A DNA stretch of 64,000 bases from an uncultured Collinsella sp. Lineage in GTDB: Bacteria; Actinomycetota; Coriobacteriia; Coriobacteriales; Coriobacteriaceae. Shown piece by piece: positions 52,331 to 64,000 of this stretch. The stretch lies in assembly GCA_900552385.1 (NCBI GenBank), contig URZI01000006.1:36593-100592 (forward strand). The letters are read 5' to 3'. Under the pieces are notes generated by a model that was given only the letters and a program-made list of their open reading frames with translations, was not told the origin of the DNA and ran no database searches. Position 1 is the first letter of the stretch, and each line of letters starts with the position of its first letter. Made by a program: the position numbers and the translations under genes.

Positions 52331-53107
52331 ATGGATGCCCAATTAACGATTGTCGATGTAACCGGATCGACCAACGATGACCTGCTCGAGGCAGGAAAAC
52401 AGGGTGCGCCGCACGGCACAGGACTTGCCGCCCGCGCGCAAACGGCAGGACGCGGCCGGCGCGGCCACAAGTGGGATTCAACCGCCGGCAACCTATTGCT
52501 TTCGATTGTCCTGCGTCCATGCGTTAATCCCGCAAAGTACTCTGGTCTTGCCGCCGTCAGCGGCCTAGCGGTGCTCGAAGCACTCGAAAAGCAAGGCCTT
52601 GCAAGCGAAATAGCCCTCAAGTGGCCCAACGACCTGGTCGCGCGAGGACGCAAGCTCGGCGGCATTCTGGTCGAGGCCGCACGCGATAACGAAGGCAAAC
52701 CTTTCGCCGTCTGCGGCATTGGTGTCAACGTAAACTACACGCCCCAAGAGGTGCCCGATGGCGGCCTGGCGGCAATCGGTCTCTCGGACCTCAACGAGAA
52801 TGTTCCCGCCGTCGACGTGCTACTCAAGGAGGTCTATCACGCGGTCGTGAACGCTGTAGACACATGGGCAGAGCGCCTCAACGCCATGGAAGAAAACGCC
52901 GGACCGCTCGCGCCCGTCCACGGAGAATATATCGCTCATCTCAATTGGATTGGAGAGCGCGTTACCGCCCGTTCCCCTGTCGGGGACGAGCTGGCGCGTG
53001 GCATCTTTCAAACGGTCGATGACTTTGGTCGCGCGTGCATCGAGACGGAAGACGGCTTGCGATCCTTCCATTTTGAGGAGGCATCGCTGCGCCCCTTGAG
53101 CGAATAG
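52331..53107 (+). CDS. birA: Biotin--[acetyl-CoA-carboxylase] ligase (no DNA-binding domain)
   Basis: A 258-residue class I biotin ligase that biotinylates AccB. The biotinyl-AMP loop AGRGRRGHKWDS (about residues 43-54) and the lysine site LKWPNDLVARGRKLGGILVE are clear. It lacks the N-terminal HTH of BirA repressors, so it should not itself regulate genes. AAGGAGG lies 10 nt before ATG 52331. Divergence from the fab/acc operon links the enzyme to its substrate. Confidence 0.93.
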   Translation: MDAQLTIVDVTGSTNDDLLEAGKQGAPHGTGLAARAQTAGRGRRGHKWDSTAGNLLLSIVLRPCVNPAKYSGLAAVSGLAVLEALEKQGLASEIALKWPNDLVARGRKLGGILVEAARDNEGKPFAVCGIGVNVNYTPQEVPDGGLAAIGLSDLNENVPAVDVLLKEVYHAVVNAVDTWAERLNAMEENAGPLAPVHGEYIAHLNWIGERVTARSPVGDELARGIFQTVDDFGRACIETEDGLRSFHFEEASLRPLSE

Positions 53108-53168
53108 GGCGCCGCAGCCACCTACTCGGCAGTATTACCCGGCAGTCCAAACCATCATTCAAAACAAA

Positions 53169-53201
53169 AGAGCCCCGCTACCAACATGGCAGCGGGGCTC
53201 T
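53169..53201. terminator. Bidirectional terminator between birA and rpsJ
   Basis: AGAGCCCCGCT (53169-53179) pairs perfectly with AGCGGGGCTCT (53191-53201), with a 5' A-rich run serving the minus strand. It separates two convergent genes. Confidence 0.88.
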
Positions 53202-53222
53202 GTAAGCTATGAGCGATATCGC

Positions 53223-53531
53223 TTAGAGCTTGATGTCGATGTCGACGCCAGCGGGGAGGTCGAGACGCATAAGCGAATCAACAGTGCCCGAGGTGGGGTC
53301 GAGGATGTCGATGAGGCGCTTGTGGGTGCGCATCTCGAACTGCTCACGGGAGTCCTTGTTCACGTGCGGCGAGCGGATAACCGTGTACAGGTTGCGCTCG
53401 GTGGGCAGGGGGACAGGACCGGAAACGCGAGCGCCGGTCTTCTGAGCGGTCTCGACGATGAGCTTCGCGGACTGATCGACGACCTCGTGATCATAGCCCT
53501 TGAGGCGAATGCGGATCTTCTGGGTAGCCAA
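53223..53531 (-). CDS. rpsJ: 30S ribosomal protein S10
   Basis: A 102-residue protein with IRIRLKGYDHEVVDQSAKLI and the C-terminal LMRLDLPAGVDIDIKL. It follows fusA by 60 nt. Normally it heads the S10 operon before rplC, but here a terminator follows and rplC is about 14 kb away. Confidence 0.98.
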   Translation of the reverse strand: MATQKIRIRLKGYDHEVVDQSAKLIVETAQKTGARVSGPVPLPTERNLYTVIRSPHVNKDSREQFEMRTHKRLIDILDPTSGTVDSLMRLDLPAGVDIDIKL

Positions 53532-53591
53532 CTTAAACCTCCAAAGAGTGCGAGAGATGTTCTCGCGGATTACGTAACAGGGAGCTCGAAC

Positions 53592-55691
53592 TTAGGCGTT
53601 CTTGCTCATGACCTCGTCCACGATGGACTTGGGCGCGGGCTCATAAGAGTCGAACTGCATCGTGTAGGATGCACGGCCCTGGGTCTGGGAGCGAAGGTCG
53701 GTAGCGTAACCGAACATCTCGCCCAGCGGCACCTTGGCACGGATGAGCTTGCTGTTCTTGCGATCCTCCATACCCTCGATCTTGCCGCGGCGACCGGAGA
53801 GGTTGCCCATAACGTCGCCCATGTACTGCTCGGGGGTCTCGACCTCAACAGCCATGATCGGCTCGAGCAGCTGCGGATCGGACTTCTTGAGGGCGTCCTT
53901 GATAGCCATGGAACCGGCGATCTTGAAGGCGGCCTCGGAGGAGTCGACCTCGTGGTAAGAACCGTCGAACAGGGTGACCTTAACGTCGAGGACCGGGAAG
54001 CCGGCGATAACACCGGTGTTCAGGGCCTCCTGGATGCCCTTGTCGATGGACGGGATGTACTCCTTGGGCACGACGCCGCCGACGATAGCGTTGACGAACT
54101 CGTAGCCGAAGCCCTCCTCCATCTTCTCGAGCTTGATGACGGCGTGGCCGTACTGACCGCGACCACCGGACTGACGGACGAACTTGCCCTCAGCCTTCTC
54201 GACGTCGTGACCAGCGGTCTCGCGGTAGGCAACTTGGGGCTTACCAACGTTAGCGTCAACCTTGAACTCGCGGAGCAGACGGTCGACGATGATCTCGAGG
54301 TGCAGCTCGCCCATGCCGGCGATGATGGTCTGGCCGGTCTCGTGGTTGGTGGACACCTGGAAGGTCGGGTCCTCCTCGGCGAGCTTGGTCAGAGCCAGGG
54401 ACATCTTGTCCTGCTCGGCCTTGGTCTTGGGCTCGATGGCAACGTCGATAACGGGCTTAGCGAACTCGATCTTCTCGAGGACGATCTCCTTGCCCTCAGC
54501 GCACAGGGTGTCGCCGGTGGTGGAGTTCTTGAAGCCGACGCAAGCGACGATGTCGCCCGCGGCAGCGTCGTCACGGTCGATACGCTCGGCAGCGTTCATC
54601 TCGAGGATGCGGCCGAGACGCTCGCGCTGACCGTTGGAAGCGTTAACAACGTAGGAGCCGGACTCGGCGCGGCCGGAGTAAACGCGGACATAGGTGAGCT
54701 TACCGACGAACGGGTCGGTCATGATCTTGAAAACCAGGCCAGAGAAGGGCTCGTCGAAGGAAGGATGACGCTGGATCTCCTCGCCGGTGTCCGGATCGGT
54801 ACCGGTGACGGCCTCAACGTCGAGCGGGCTGGGCAGGTAGTCGACGACAGCGTCGAGCAGCTCCTGAACGCCCTTGTTCTTGTAGGCGGAGCCCACGAAG
54901 ACGAGGTTGAGCTCATTGGCCAGAACACCCTTGCGCAGAGCAGCCTTGAGCTCCTCGACGGTGAAGTCCTCCTCCATGAGGATCTTCTCCATGAGCTCGT
55001 CGTCAAAGCTGGCAGCAGCGTCAAGGAGCTCCTCGCGCTTGGTAGCAGCGATGTCGGCAAACTCAGCCGGGATCTCGTCCATCGGCTCGGGGTAGGTCAT
55101 ACCCTTCTCGTCGGCCTTGAAGTCCCATGCAGTCATGGTGACCAGGTCGATGACGCCCCAGAAGTTGTCCTCGGCGCCCATCGGGACCTGAGCGGCCACG
55201 GCGTTAGCGTCGAGACGATCCTTCATGGTCTCGATAGCGTTGAAGAAGTCAGCGCCCACGCGGTCATACTTGTTGATGAAGGCGATGCGGGGGACGTTGA
55301 AGGTGGAAGCCTGACGCCAAACGGTCTCAGACTGGGGCTGAACGCCGGCAACGGCGTCGAAGACGGCGACAGCGCCATCGAGGACGCGCAGGCAGCGCTC
55401 GACCTCGGCGGTGAAGTCAACGTGGCCCGGGGTGTCGATGATCTGGATGCGGTAGTCCTTACCGTCCTTGTTCCAGAAGCACGTGGTAGCAGCGGAGGTA
55501 ATGGTTACGCCGCGCTCCTGCTCCTGAACCATCCAGTCCATGGTGGCAGCGCCCTCATGGACCTCACCGATCTTGTGGGTCTTACCGGTGTAGTAAAGAA
55601 TACGCTCGGTCGTGGTGGTCTTACCGGCATCGATGTGGGCCATGATGCCGATGTTACGGGTATCGGAAAGCTTGTACTTAGGCTTAGCCAT
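53592..55691 (-). CDS. fusA: Elongation factor G
   Basis: A 699-residue translocation GTPase. G motifs are AHIDAGKTTTTERIL (P-loop), DTPGHVDF and NKYDRVGAD (the G4 motif). Domains II to V follow, ending EVMSKNA. It is co-directional with rpsL and rpsG. No tuf gene follows; rpsJ does. Confidence 0.98.
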   Translation of the reverse strand: MAKPKYKLSDTRNIGIMAHIDAGKTTTTERILYYTGKTHKIGEVHEGAATMDWMVQEQERGVTITSAATTCFWNKDGKDYRIQIIDTPGHVDFTAEVERCLRVLDGAVAVFDAVAGVQPQSETVWRQASTFNVPRIAFINKYDRVGADFFNAIETMKDRLDANAVAAQVPMGAEDNFWGVIDLVTMTAWDFKADEKGMTYPEPMDEIPAEFADIAATKREELLDAAASFDDELMEKILMEEDFTVEELKAALRKGVLANELNLVFVGSAYKNKGVQELLDAVVDYLPSPLDVEAVTGTDPDTGEEIQRHPSFDEPFSGLVFKIMTDPFVGKLTYVRVYSGRAESGSYVVNASNGQRERLGRILEMNAAERIDRDDAAAGDIVACVGFKNSTTGDTLCAEGKEIVLEKIEFAKPVIDVAIEPKTKAEQDKMSLALTKLAEEDPTFQVSTNHETGQTIIAGMGELHLEIIVDRLLREFKVDANVGKPQVAYRETAGHDVEKAEGKFVRQSGGRGQYGHAVIKLEKMEEGFGYEFVNAIVGGVVPKEYIPSIDKGIQEALNTGVIAGFPVLDVKVTLFDGSYHEVDSSEAAFKIAGSMAIKDALKKSDPQLLEPIMAVEVETPEQYMGDVMGNLSGRRGKIEGMEDRKNSKLIRAKVPLGEMFGYATDLRSQTQGRASYTMQFDSYEPAPKSIVDEVMSKNA

Positions 55692-55710
55692 GTTAGTTCC
55701 TTACCTTAAC

Positions 55711-56184
55711 TTACCAACGATAGTGAGAGAACGCGCGGTTGGCCTCGGCCATCTTGAAGACGTCCTCACGCTTCTTGACGGAAGCGCCCAGGCCGTTGGA
55801 AGCGTCGAGGATCTCGTTGGCGAGACGCTCGGCCATAGTCTTCTCCTTGCGAGCGCGGGAGAAGTTGACGATCCAGCGGATACCCAGAGCGGTGGAACGA
55901 CGGGAGTTGACCTCCATCGGGACCTGATAGGTAGCGCCACCGACACGCTTGGGCTTAACCTCGAGCGTGGGTTTGACGTTGTCCATAGCCTTCTTGAAGG
56001 TAGCGAGAGCGTCGCCACCCTCGGACTTCTCGGCAACGATCTCGAAAGCGGTGTAAACGATGCGCTCAGCGGTGGCCTTCTTGCCGTCAAGAAGGACCTT
56101 GTTGATGAGCTGAGTCACCAGGCGGTTGTTGTAAACGGCGTCAGGCTGAACCTCACGACGATTAGCTGCTGCACGACGCGGCAT
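55711..56184 (-). CDS. rpsG: 30S ribosomal protein S7
   Basis: A 157-residue protein beginning MPRRAAANRREVQPDAVYNN, with TYQVPMEVNSRRSTALGIRW. Its length is that of standard S7. Located 73 nt after rpsL and 19 nt before fusA. Confidence 0.98.
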   Translation of the reverse strand: MPRRAAANRREVQPDAVYNNRLVTQLINKVLLDGKKATAERIVYTAFEIVAEKSEGGDALATFKKAMDNVKPTLEVKPKRVGGATYQVPMEVNSRRSTALGIRWIVNFSRARKEKTMAERLANEILDASNGLGASVKKREDVFKMAEANRAFSHYRW

Positions 56185-56257
56185 GTGAAATCTCCTTAAG
56201 TGTCTACCGTGCGGCGCTTAGGCGGCACACGGCGAAAGTATCAAAACGTTATCTGGC

Positions 56258-56635
56258 TTATTTAGCCTTGGGGCGCTTAGCACCGTACTTGGAACGGGCC
56301 TGCATACGGTTCTGGACCGGAGCAGCGTCGTAGGCGCCACGGATGACGTGATAACGGACACCAGGGAGGTCACGGACACGACCGCCGCGGACGAGCACGA
56401 TAGAGTGCTCCTGCAGGTTGTGGCCCTCACCCGGGATGTAAGCAGTAACTTCGATGCCGTTGACGAGGCGAACACGGGCAACCTTACGAAGAGCCGAGTT
56501 CGGCTTCTTGGGGCTCGTGGTGAAGACGCGGGTGCACACGCCGCGCTTCTGGGAGTTGTGCTGCAGGGCAGCGTTCTTGGACTTCTTGGGCACGGAACGA
56601 CGGCCCTGGCGAACCAGCTGGTTAATAGTAGGCAA
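56258..56635 (-). CDS. rpsL: 30S ribosomal protein S12
   Basis: A 125-residue protein beginning MPTINQLVRQGRRSVPKKSK. The streptomycin-site regions TTSPKKPNSALRKVARVRL and RGGRVRDLPGVRYHVIRG are intact and wild-type in appearance. It is the first gene of the str-type operon. The long upstream gap to 57180 holds the second long palindrome. Confidence 0.98.
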   Translation of the reverse strand: MPTINQLVRQGRRSVPKKSKNAALQHNSQKRGVCTRVFTTSPKKPNSALRKVARVRLVNGIEVTAYIPGEGHNLQEHSIVLVRGGRVRDLPGVRYHVIRGAYDAAPVQNRMQARSKYGAKRPKAK

Positions 56636-56840
56636 AGCGTACTCCTTCTCGAATGATTCCAGCTTTCTGTAAAGTGCAACGGCTTGAATCGAGGGGTCAG
56701 CATCCCCCTACGAAACACGCAGTTCGATAGGATACGTGGCGCTAGCTGTGTCGTCAACAGACCACGCCGCCGGGCGTATCCTAAAATACCCACATTTCCG
56801 CAAAGCCTACACAAAAGGAATCCCCTTCTGTGCGCGTGGG

Positions 56841-56981
56841 CGGATTCCCGGGCCGGGCGGCACAGGGGTTAAGTTTGCTGCTCTACAGTCCTGGCTCGCA
56901 CGGAGGCCACATTAAGTGGCCTCCGGCTCGTGCGGAACTCGCAACAAACTTAACCCCTGTGCCGCCCGGCCCGGGAATCCG
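56841..56981. repeat. Long palindrome with conserved core, copy 2
   Basis: Perfect 37-bp arms (56841-56877 and 56945-56981) flank a 67-nt core with CTGCTCTACAGTCCTG, the inner hairpin CGGAGGCCAC-ATTAA-GTGGCCTCCG and GTGCGGAACTCGC. The flank beyond the right arm adds a CCGACG/CGTCGG hairpin and leads into repeat copy B. It lies about 205 bp upstream of rpsL. No gene is seen in 56636-57179. Confidence 0.92.
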
Positions 56982-57011
56982 ACGTACTCGTCGGGGCAAC
57001 GTTCCCTGCCA

Positions 57012-57054
57012 AAAAGGGACAGGTTTATTTTGGTCGGTTTTATCATGGAAAACG
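57012..57054. repeat. Dispersed GGGAC-type intergenic repeat, copy B
   Basis: AAAAGGGACAGGTTTATTTT and the following about 23 bp match copy A at 31042-31084 nearly throughout. It lies 30 bp beyond the second long palindrome. Confidence 0.75.
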
Positions 57055-57141
57055 CCACTCTTCACGGTGATCCGCATCTATTTGCCACGTTCTTCCGAGA
57101 ATCAGACGAATAACGTCCAATCCACTCGTCCATATAACGCT

Positions 57142-57173
57142 AAAAAGGCCGCTTCCCCTCTTGGGAAGCGGCC
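57142..57173 (-). terminator. Terminator of the sigma/anti-sigma operon
   Basis: A perfect 11-bp stem GGCCGCTTCCC / GGGAAGCGGCC with a 5-nt loop, followed on the minus strand by TTTTTA, just after the stop at 57180. Confidence 0.93.
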
Positions 57174-57179
57174 CAGACT

Positions 57180-58256
57180 TTACGAATAAACGATGGTAAA
57201 GGGTACTTCTGTTTCGGTCTCTCCTGCTGACGTGTATCTCGTGCCCTCAAGGGTTACCGAGACCACTTGATCGACATTAATCAGTTTTGTCGGCACCGAG
57301 ATGTTCTCTCCGCTATTGCGCGTCAGCGAGACATACAAATTGTACGCACCCGCAGCATCATCTTCGATAATCTGCTCCGATCCATCCTTGTAGGTAACGG
57401 TCAACTTCTTCGTGACTGCGTCAATGCCCAGATCATCGATGTGTGTCTGGATAGAAAACGGGCTGATCTCGAGAGGCGAGTCATCGGAGCGGAGTTCCTT
57501 TGTATCGACGTACGCTCCAACGCTAAACTCGGGCGTCGATGCCTCGAACAGCCTCGCGTCCTCGCCTTCGCCCTCAGTCCAGCAGATATTCCAGGTGACC
57601 GCATGTCCCAAATCTCGCTCGCGATTCCACGAGGCAAAGTACATCGTGCCATTAATGACCGTGTCGCTTGATGTGTCCTTATCAATTGTGCAGCGTGTAT
57701 CAGCCCATTCCTCGCCGAAGTTCATGCTGGGCGTGCCGATGCCTTGTTCTTCTTCACCATAGAGAACAAGTTCGCCTGTCTCTGCTGCCGGCTTGTAGTA
57801 GTTAACACCATTTGGATTGGACAACGTAAACGTCACGGCACCGCAACCGTTTTTATCGATAGCCATATCATGAATGTCGAGCGTATAGCCGTTGCCCTCG
57901 ACGGACAGATTGACCTTCTGTACTGAACCCTCCAAGCTTTGGGGCGCGATACCATCACCAAACTCTCTGGTGTAGGTATATTTAGTCCCCGACGAGCCAC
58001 CTTGAGTCCAGGTAATGGACTCTCCGTTGCCATGGTTTCCCCAGGCAGAGGCAAAATAACTGGAATTGACGACGGCGTAGGCGACCCCTCCGGTCGCCAG
58101 CACTCCGGCAAGGCATCCGATCACGGCAACATACAGAGGCTTCGCGTGACCCTTTCGGCGAAGCGGCTCACCAGCAGCGGCATAAAGAACACGGTCAGCA
58201 AGATCGCCATCGGCTTGGACGGACTCGAAGGCCTGCTTGATTTGGTTGGATTTCAC
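57180..58256 (-). CDS. Membrane-anchored DUF4179-like putative anti-sigma factor
   Basis: A 358-residue protein with a short N-terminal cytoplasmic part (about residues 1-40), one membrane segment (PLYVAVIGCLAGVLATGGVA, about 40-60) and a large extracytoplasmic beta-rich region. This is the layout of DUF4179-type proteins encoded beside ECF sigma factors in Gram-positive bacteria. The start is GTG 58256 with AGGAGG 7 nt upstream, inside the sigma gene, so the two reading frames overlap by 62 nt. It is probably the sigma antagonist and an envelope sensor. The signal is unknown. Confidence 0.75.
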   Translation of the reverse strand: MKSNQIKQAFESVQADGDLADRVLYAAAGEPLRRKGHAKPLYVAVIGCLAGVLATGGVAYAVVNSSYFASAWGNHGNGESITWTQGGSSGTKYTYTREFGDGIAPQSLEGSVQKVNLSVEGNGYTLDIHDMAIDKNGCGAVTFTLSNPNGVNYYKPAAETGELVLYGEEEQGIGTPSMNFGEEWADTRCTIDKDTSSDTVINGTMYFASWNRERDLGHAVTWNICWTEGEGEDARLFEASTPEFSVGAYVDTKELRSDDSPLEISPFSIQTHIDDLGIDAVTKKLTVTYKDGSEQIIEDDAAGAYNLYVSLTRNSGENISVPTKLINVDQVVSVTLEGTRYTSAGETETEVPFTIVYS

Positions 58257-58725
58257 GGTCGCCCTCCTCTAGGATGAACTTGAGTTTCGATCTGCCGCGA
58301 GCTAAACGCGTTCGAACGGTCGCGGCTGGTACGTGCAGCAACTCGGCAATCTCTGAAGTCGAGAAGCCCAGATAGTAATAGAGCACGATGGGGATACGGA
58401 ATCGTTCCGGAAGCCGCATGACATCTGACAGGACGGCCTTGGTCTCATCCTGCGCTGTCGAAAGCGACTCGGCCAGGTTCTCAATATCCTCCACACGCCT
58501 CCATGGCTTTCGAAAGAGGGATTTACATTCATTGATCGTGACCCGGATAAGCCAGCGGCGAAGATGTTCCCAACTTTCAAAGTGTCCATCGCTTTTAAGC
58601 AACTTAAGAAAGACATCCTGGGCAATATCGTCGGCATCGGCACGATCGCGCAGGTACGTCAATGCGATTCGAAACACGACATCACGGTGATCCTCGACCG
58701 CCTGTCTAAATGCTTGTTCTTCCAT
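58195..58725 (-). CDS. ECF-type RNA polymerase sigma factor
   Basis: A 176-residue sigma-70 family factor with only regions 2 and 4. Region 2 spans about 8-75 (YLRDRADADDIAQDVFLKLL, then WLIRVTINECKSLFRK). Region 4 spans about 105-160 (FRIPIVLYYYLGFSTSEIAE, then AATVRTRLARGRSKL). The ATG at 58725 follows GGGAGGTG. The C-terminal about 20 residues overlap the start of the downstream gene. It probably transcribes its own operon and an envelope-related regulon. Confidence 0.9.
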   Translation of the reverse strand: MEEQAFRQAVEDHRDVVFRIALTYLRDRADADDIAQDVFLKLLKSDGHFESWEHLRRWLIRVTINECKSLFRKPWRRVEDIENLAESLSTAQDETKAVLSDVMRLPERFRIPIVLYYYLGFSTSEIAELLHVPAATVRTRLARGRSKLKFILEEGDREIQPNQAGLRVRPSRWRSC

Positions 58726-58816
58726 AATCACCTCCCGGTGACGTTAATGATTCTTGCTGAGGCCCTCACCATAGATACGCTTTGACCGAACGAAATGTTT
58801 CAAATTCAAGCAGGAA

Positions 58817-58845
58817 TAACCTACCAAAATAAACCTGTCCCTTAT
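58817..58845. repeat. Dispersed GGGAC-type intergenic repeat, copy C (inverted)
   Basis: In reverse orientation this reads AAGGGACAGGTTTATTTTGG, identical to copy B in that stretch; similarity ends shortly after. It lies about 35 bp before the third long palindrome. Confidence 0.7.
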
Positions 58846-58879
58846 TGGCAAAAGGAATCCCCTTCTGTGCGCGGGGGCA

Positions 58880-59016
58880 GATTCCCGGAACGGGCCGCCC
58901 GCTGTTTAAGTTTGCTGCTCTACAGTCCTGCGCAAGACGGAAAGCACATTAAGTGCTTTCCTTTGCGTGCGGAACTCGCGACAAACTTAAACAGCGGGCG
59001 GCCCGTTCCGGGAATC
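58880..59016. repeat. Long palindrome with conserved core, copy 3
   Basis: Perfect 35-bp arms (58880-58914 and 58982-59016) flank a 67-nt core with CTGCTCTACAGTCCTG, the inner hairpin GGAAAGCAC-ATTAA-GTGCTTTCC and GTGCGGAACTCGC. Outer flanks match copy 2, including GGAATCCCCTTCTGTGCGCG on the left and the CCGACG/CGTCGG hairpin on the right. It lies between the rpoC terminator and the sigma factor gene. No gene is seen in 58726-59110. Confidence 0.92.
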
Positions 59017-59048
59017 CGACGTGCTCGTCGGGGTAACGTTCCTCACCA

Positions 59049-59084
59049 AAAAAGACCCGCTTCCCTGTTGGGAAACGGGTCTTT
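59049..59084 (-). terminator. Terminator after rpoC
   Basis: GACCCG/CGGGTC (59054-59059, 59076-59081) with inner TTCCC/GGGAA pairing, followed on the minus strand by TTTTTTGG, 26 nt after the rpoC stop. Confidence 0.9.
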
Positions 59085-59110
59085 GGAAGGACGGTTAACG
59101 TACTAGGAAA

Positions 59111-63586
<4,476 letters not shown>

Positions 63587-63592
63587 AGTCAA

Positions 63593-64000
<408 letters not shown>

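Noticed and set aside
52331..53107. BirA acting as the repressor at the fabH operators
   Set aside because: The protein begins directly with the ligase domain and has no helix-turn-helix region.
56830..57189. Small open frames across the long palindromes with a shared peptide (LLYSP...HIK...RAELAT), also at 39600-39690 and 58795-59106
   Set aside because: The shared peptide follows from the conserved DNA core. The frames have no ribosome binding site, and their flanks are arm sequence that differs between copies, so they are probably not genes.

Overview
The window looks like a chromosomal segment from a high-GC Gram-positive gut anaerobe of the class Coriobacteriia, most likely Collinsella or a close relative. 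This rests on GC-rich codon use with strong AAGGAG-type ribosome binding sites, the anaerobic purine/urate catabolism cluster typical of gut anaerobes, FabK-type fatty acid synthesis with a fused acetyl-CoA carboxyltransferase, and the gene content around rpoBC and the ribosomal operons. The genus is an inference; no 16S rRNA gene is present. I recognised no rRNA, tRNA or CRISPR array.

Region 1 (1-4.9 kb and 16.7-27.6 kb) is a purine degradation locus in two blocks. The left block is ygeX-ygeY-ygeW (minus strand; ygeW runs off the left edge), with a divergent YheO-type PAS/HTH regulator behind twin AACAAA-N3-TTTGTT palindromes. The right block, in transcription order, is an NCS2 purine permease, ssnA, ygfK, a four-cluster ferredoxin and a fused 2Fe-2S/molybdopterin hydroxylase (XdhD type). 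A second YheO-type regulator is divergent from the permease, and a RidA follows. Together these would import and hydroxylate purines, pass electrons through ferredoxin and YgfK, and break down the ring-opening products via 2,3-diaminopropionate. RidA would clear the 2-aminoacrylate released by YgeX.

Region 2 (about 5-16.6 kb) separates those blocks and is accessory in character. It holds a Pro/Ala-rich membrane protein, a small orphan gene, a compact restriction-modification-like module (m5C methyltransferase divergent from an Xre regulator and a 549-aa candidate nuclease, with a perfect 12-bp inverted repeat in the promoter gap), gene remnants, an orphan 410-aa gene bracketed by a truncated and an intact copy of a DEDDh exonuclease gene, and two AAA-type ATPases. 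Each ATPase has striking upstream DNA: four and a half tandem 23-bp repeats before one, and a perfect 25-bp-arm palindrome made of two 14-bp palindromes before the other.

Region 3 (27.8-33 kb) holds a U32-family protein, an RluA-type pseudouridine synthase, and a DeoR regulator with a Gfo/Idh oxidoreductase. Region 4 (33.5-39.3 kb) is an S10/spc-type ribosomal operon from rplC to rplX, which ends with a terminator after rplX; rpsJ lies 14 kb away next to fusA. Region 5 (39.7-53.1 kb) has a histidine phosphatase, a cation efflux protein, a lone PTS EIIC, and a complete fatty acid synthesis operon (fabH-acpP-fabK-fabD-fabG-fabF-accB-fabZ-accC-accDA) divergent from birA over a pair of operator-like palindromes. 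Region 6 (53.2-64 kb) has rpsL-rpsG-fusA, rpsJ, an ECF sigma/anti-sigma-like pair, rpoC and the end of rpoB.

The most unusual DNA is a family of three long palindromes (39567-39717, 56841-56981, 58880-59016). Their 35-40 bp arms pair perfectly within each copy but differ between copies, while all share a conserved core with an inner hairpin whose loop is ATTAA. They sit between operons beside ribosomal and RNA polymerase genes, two of them next to copies of a dispersed GGGAC-containing repeat.
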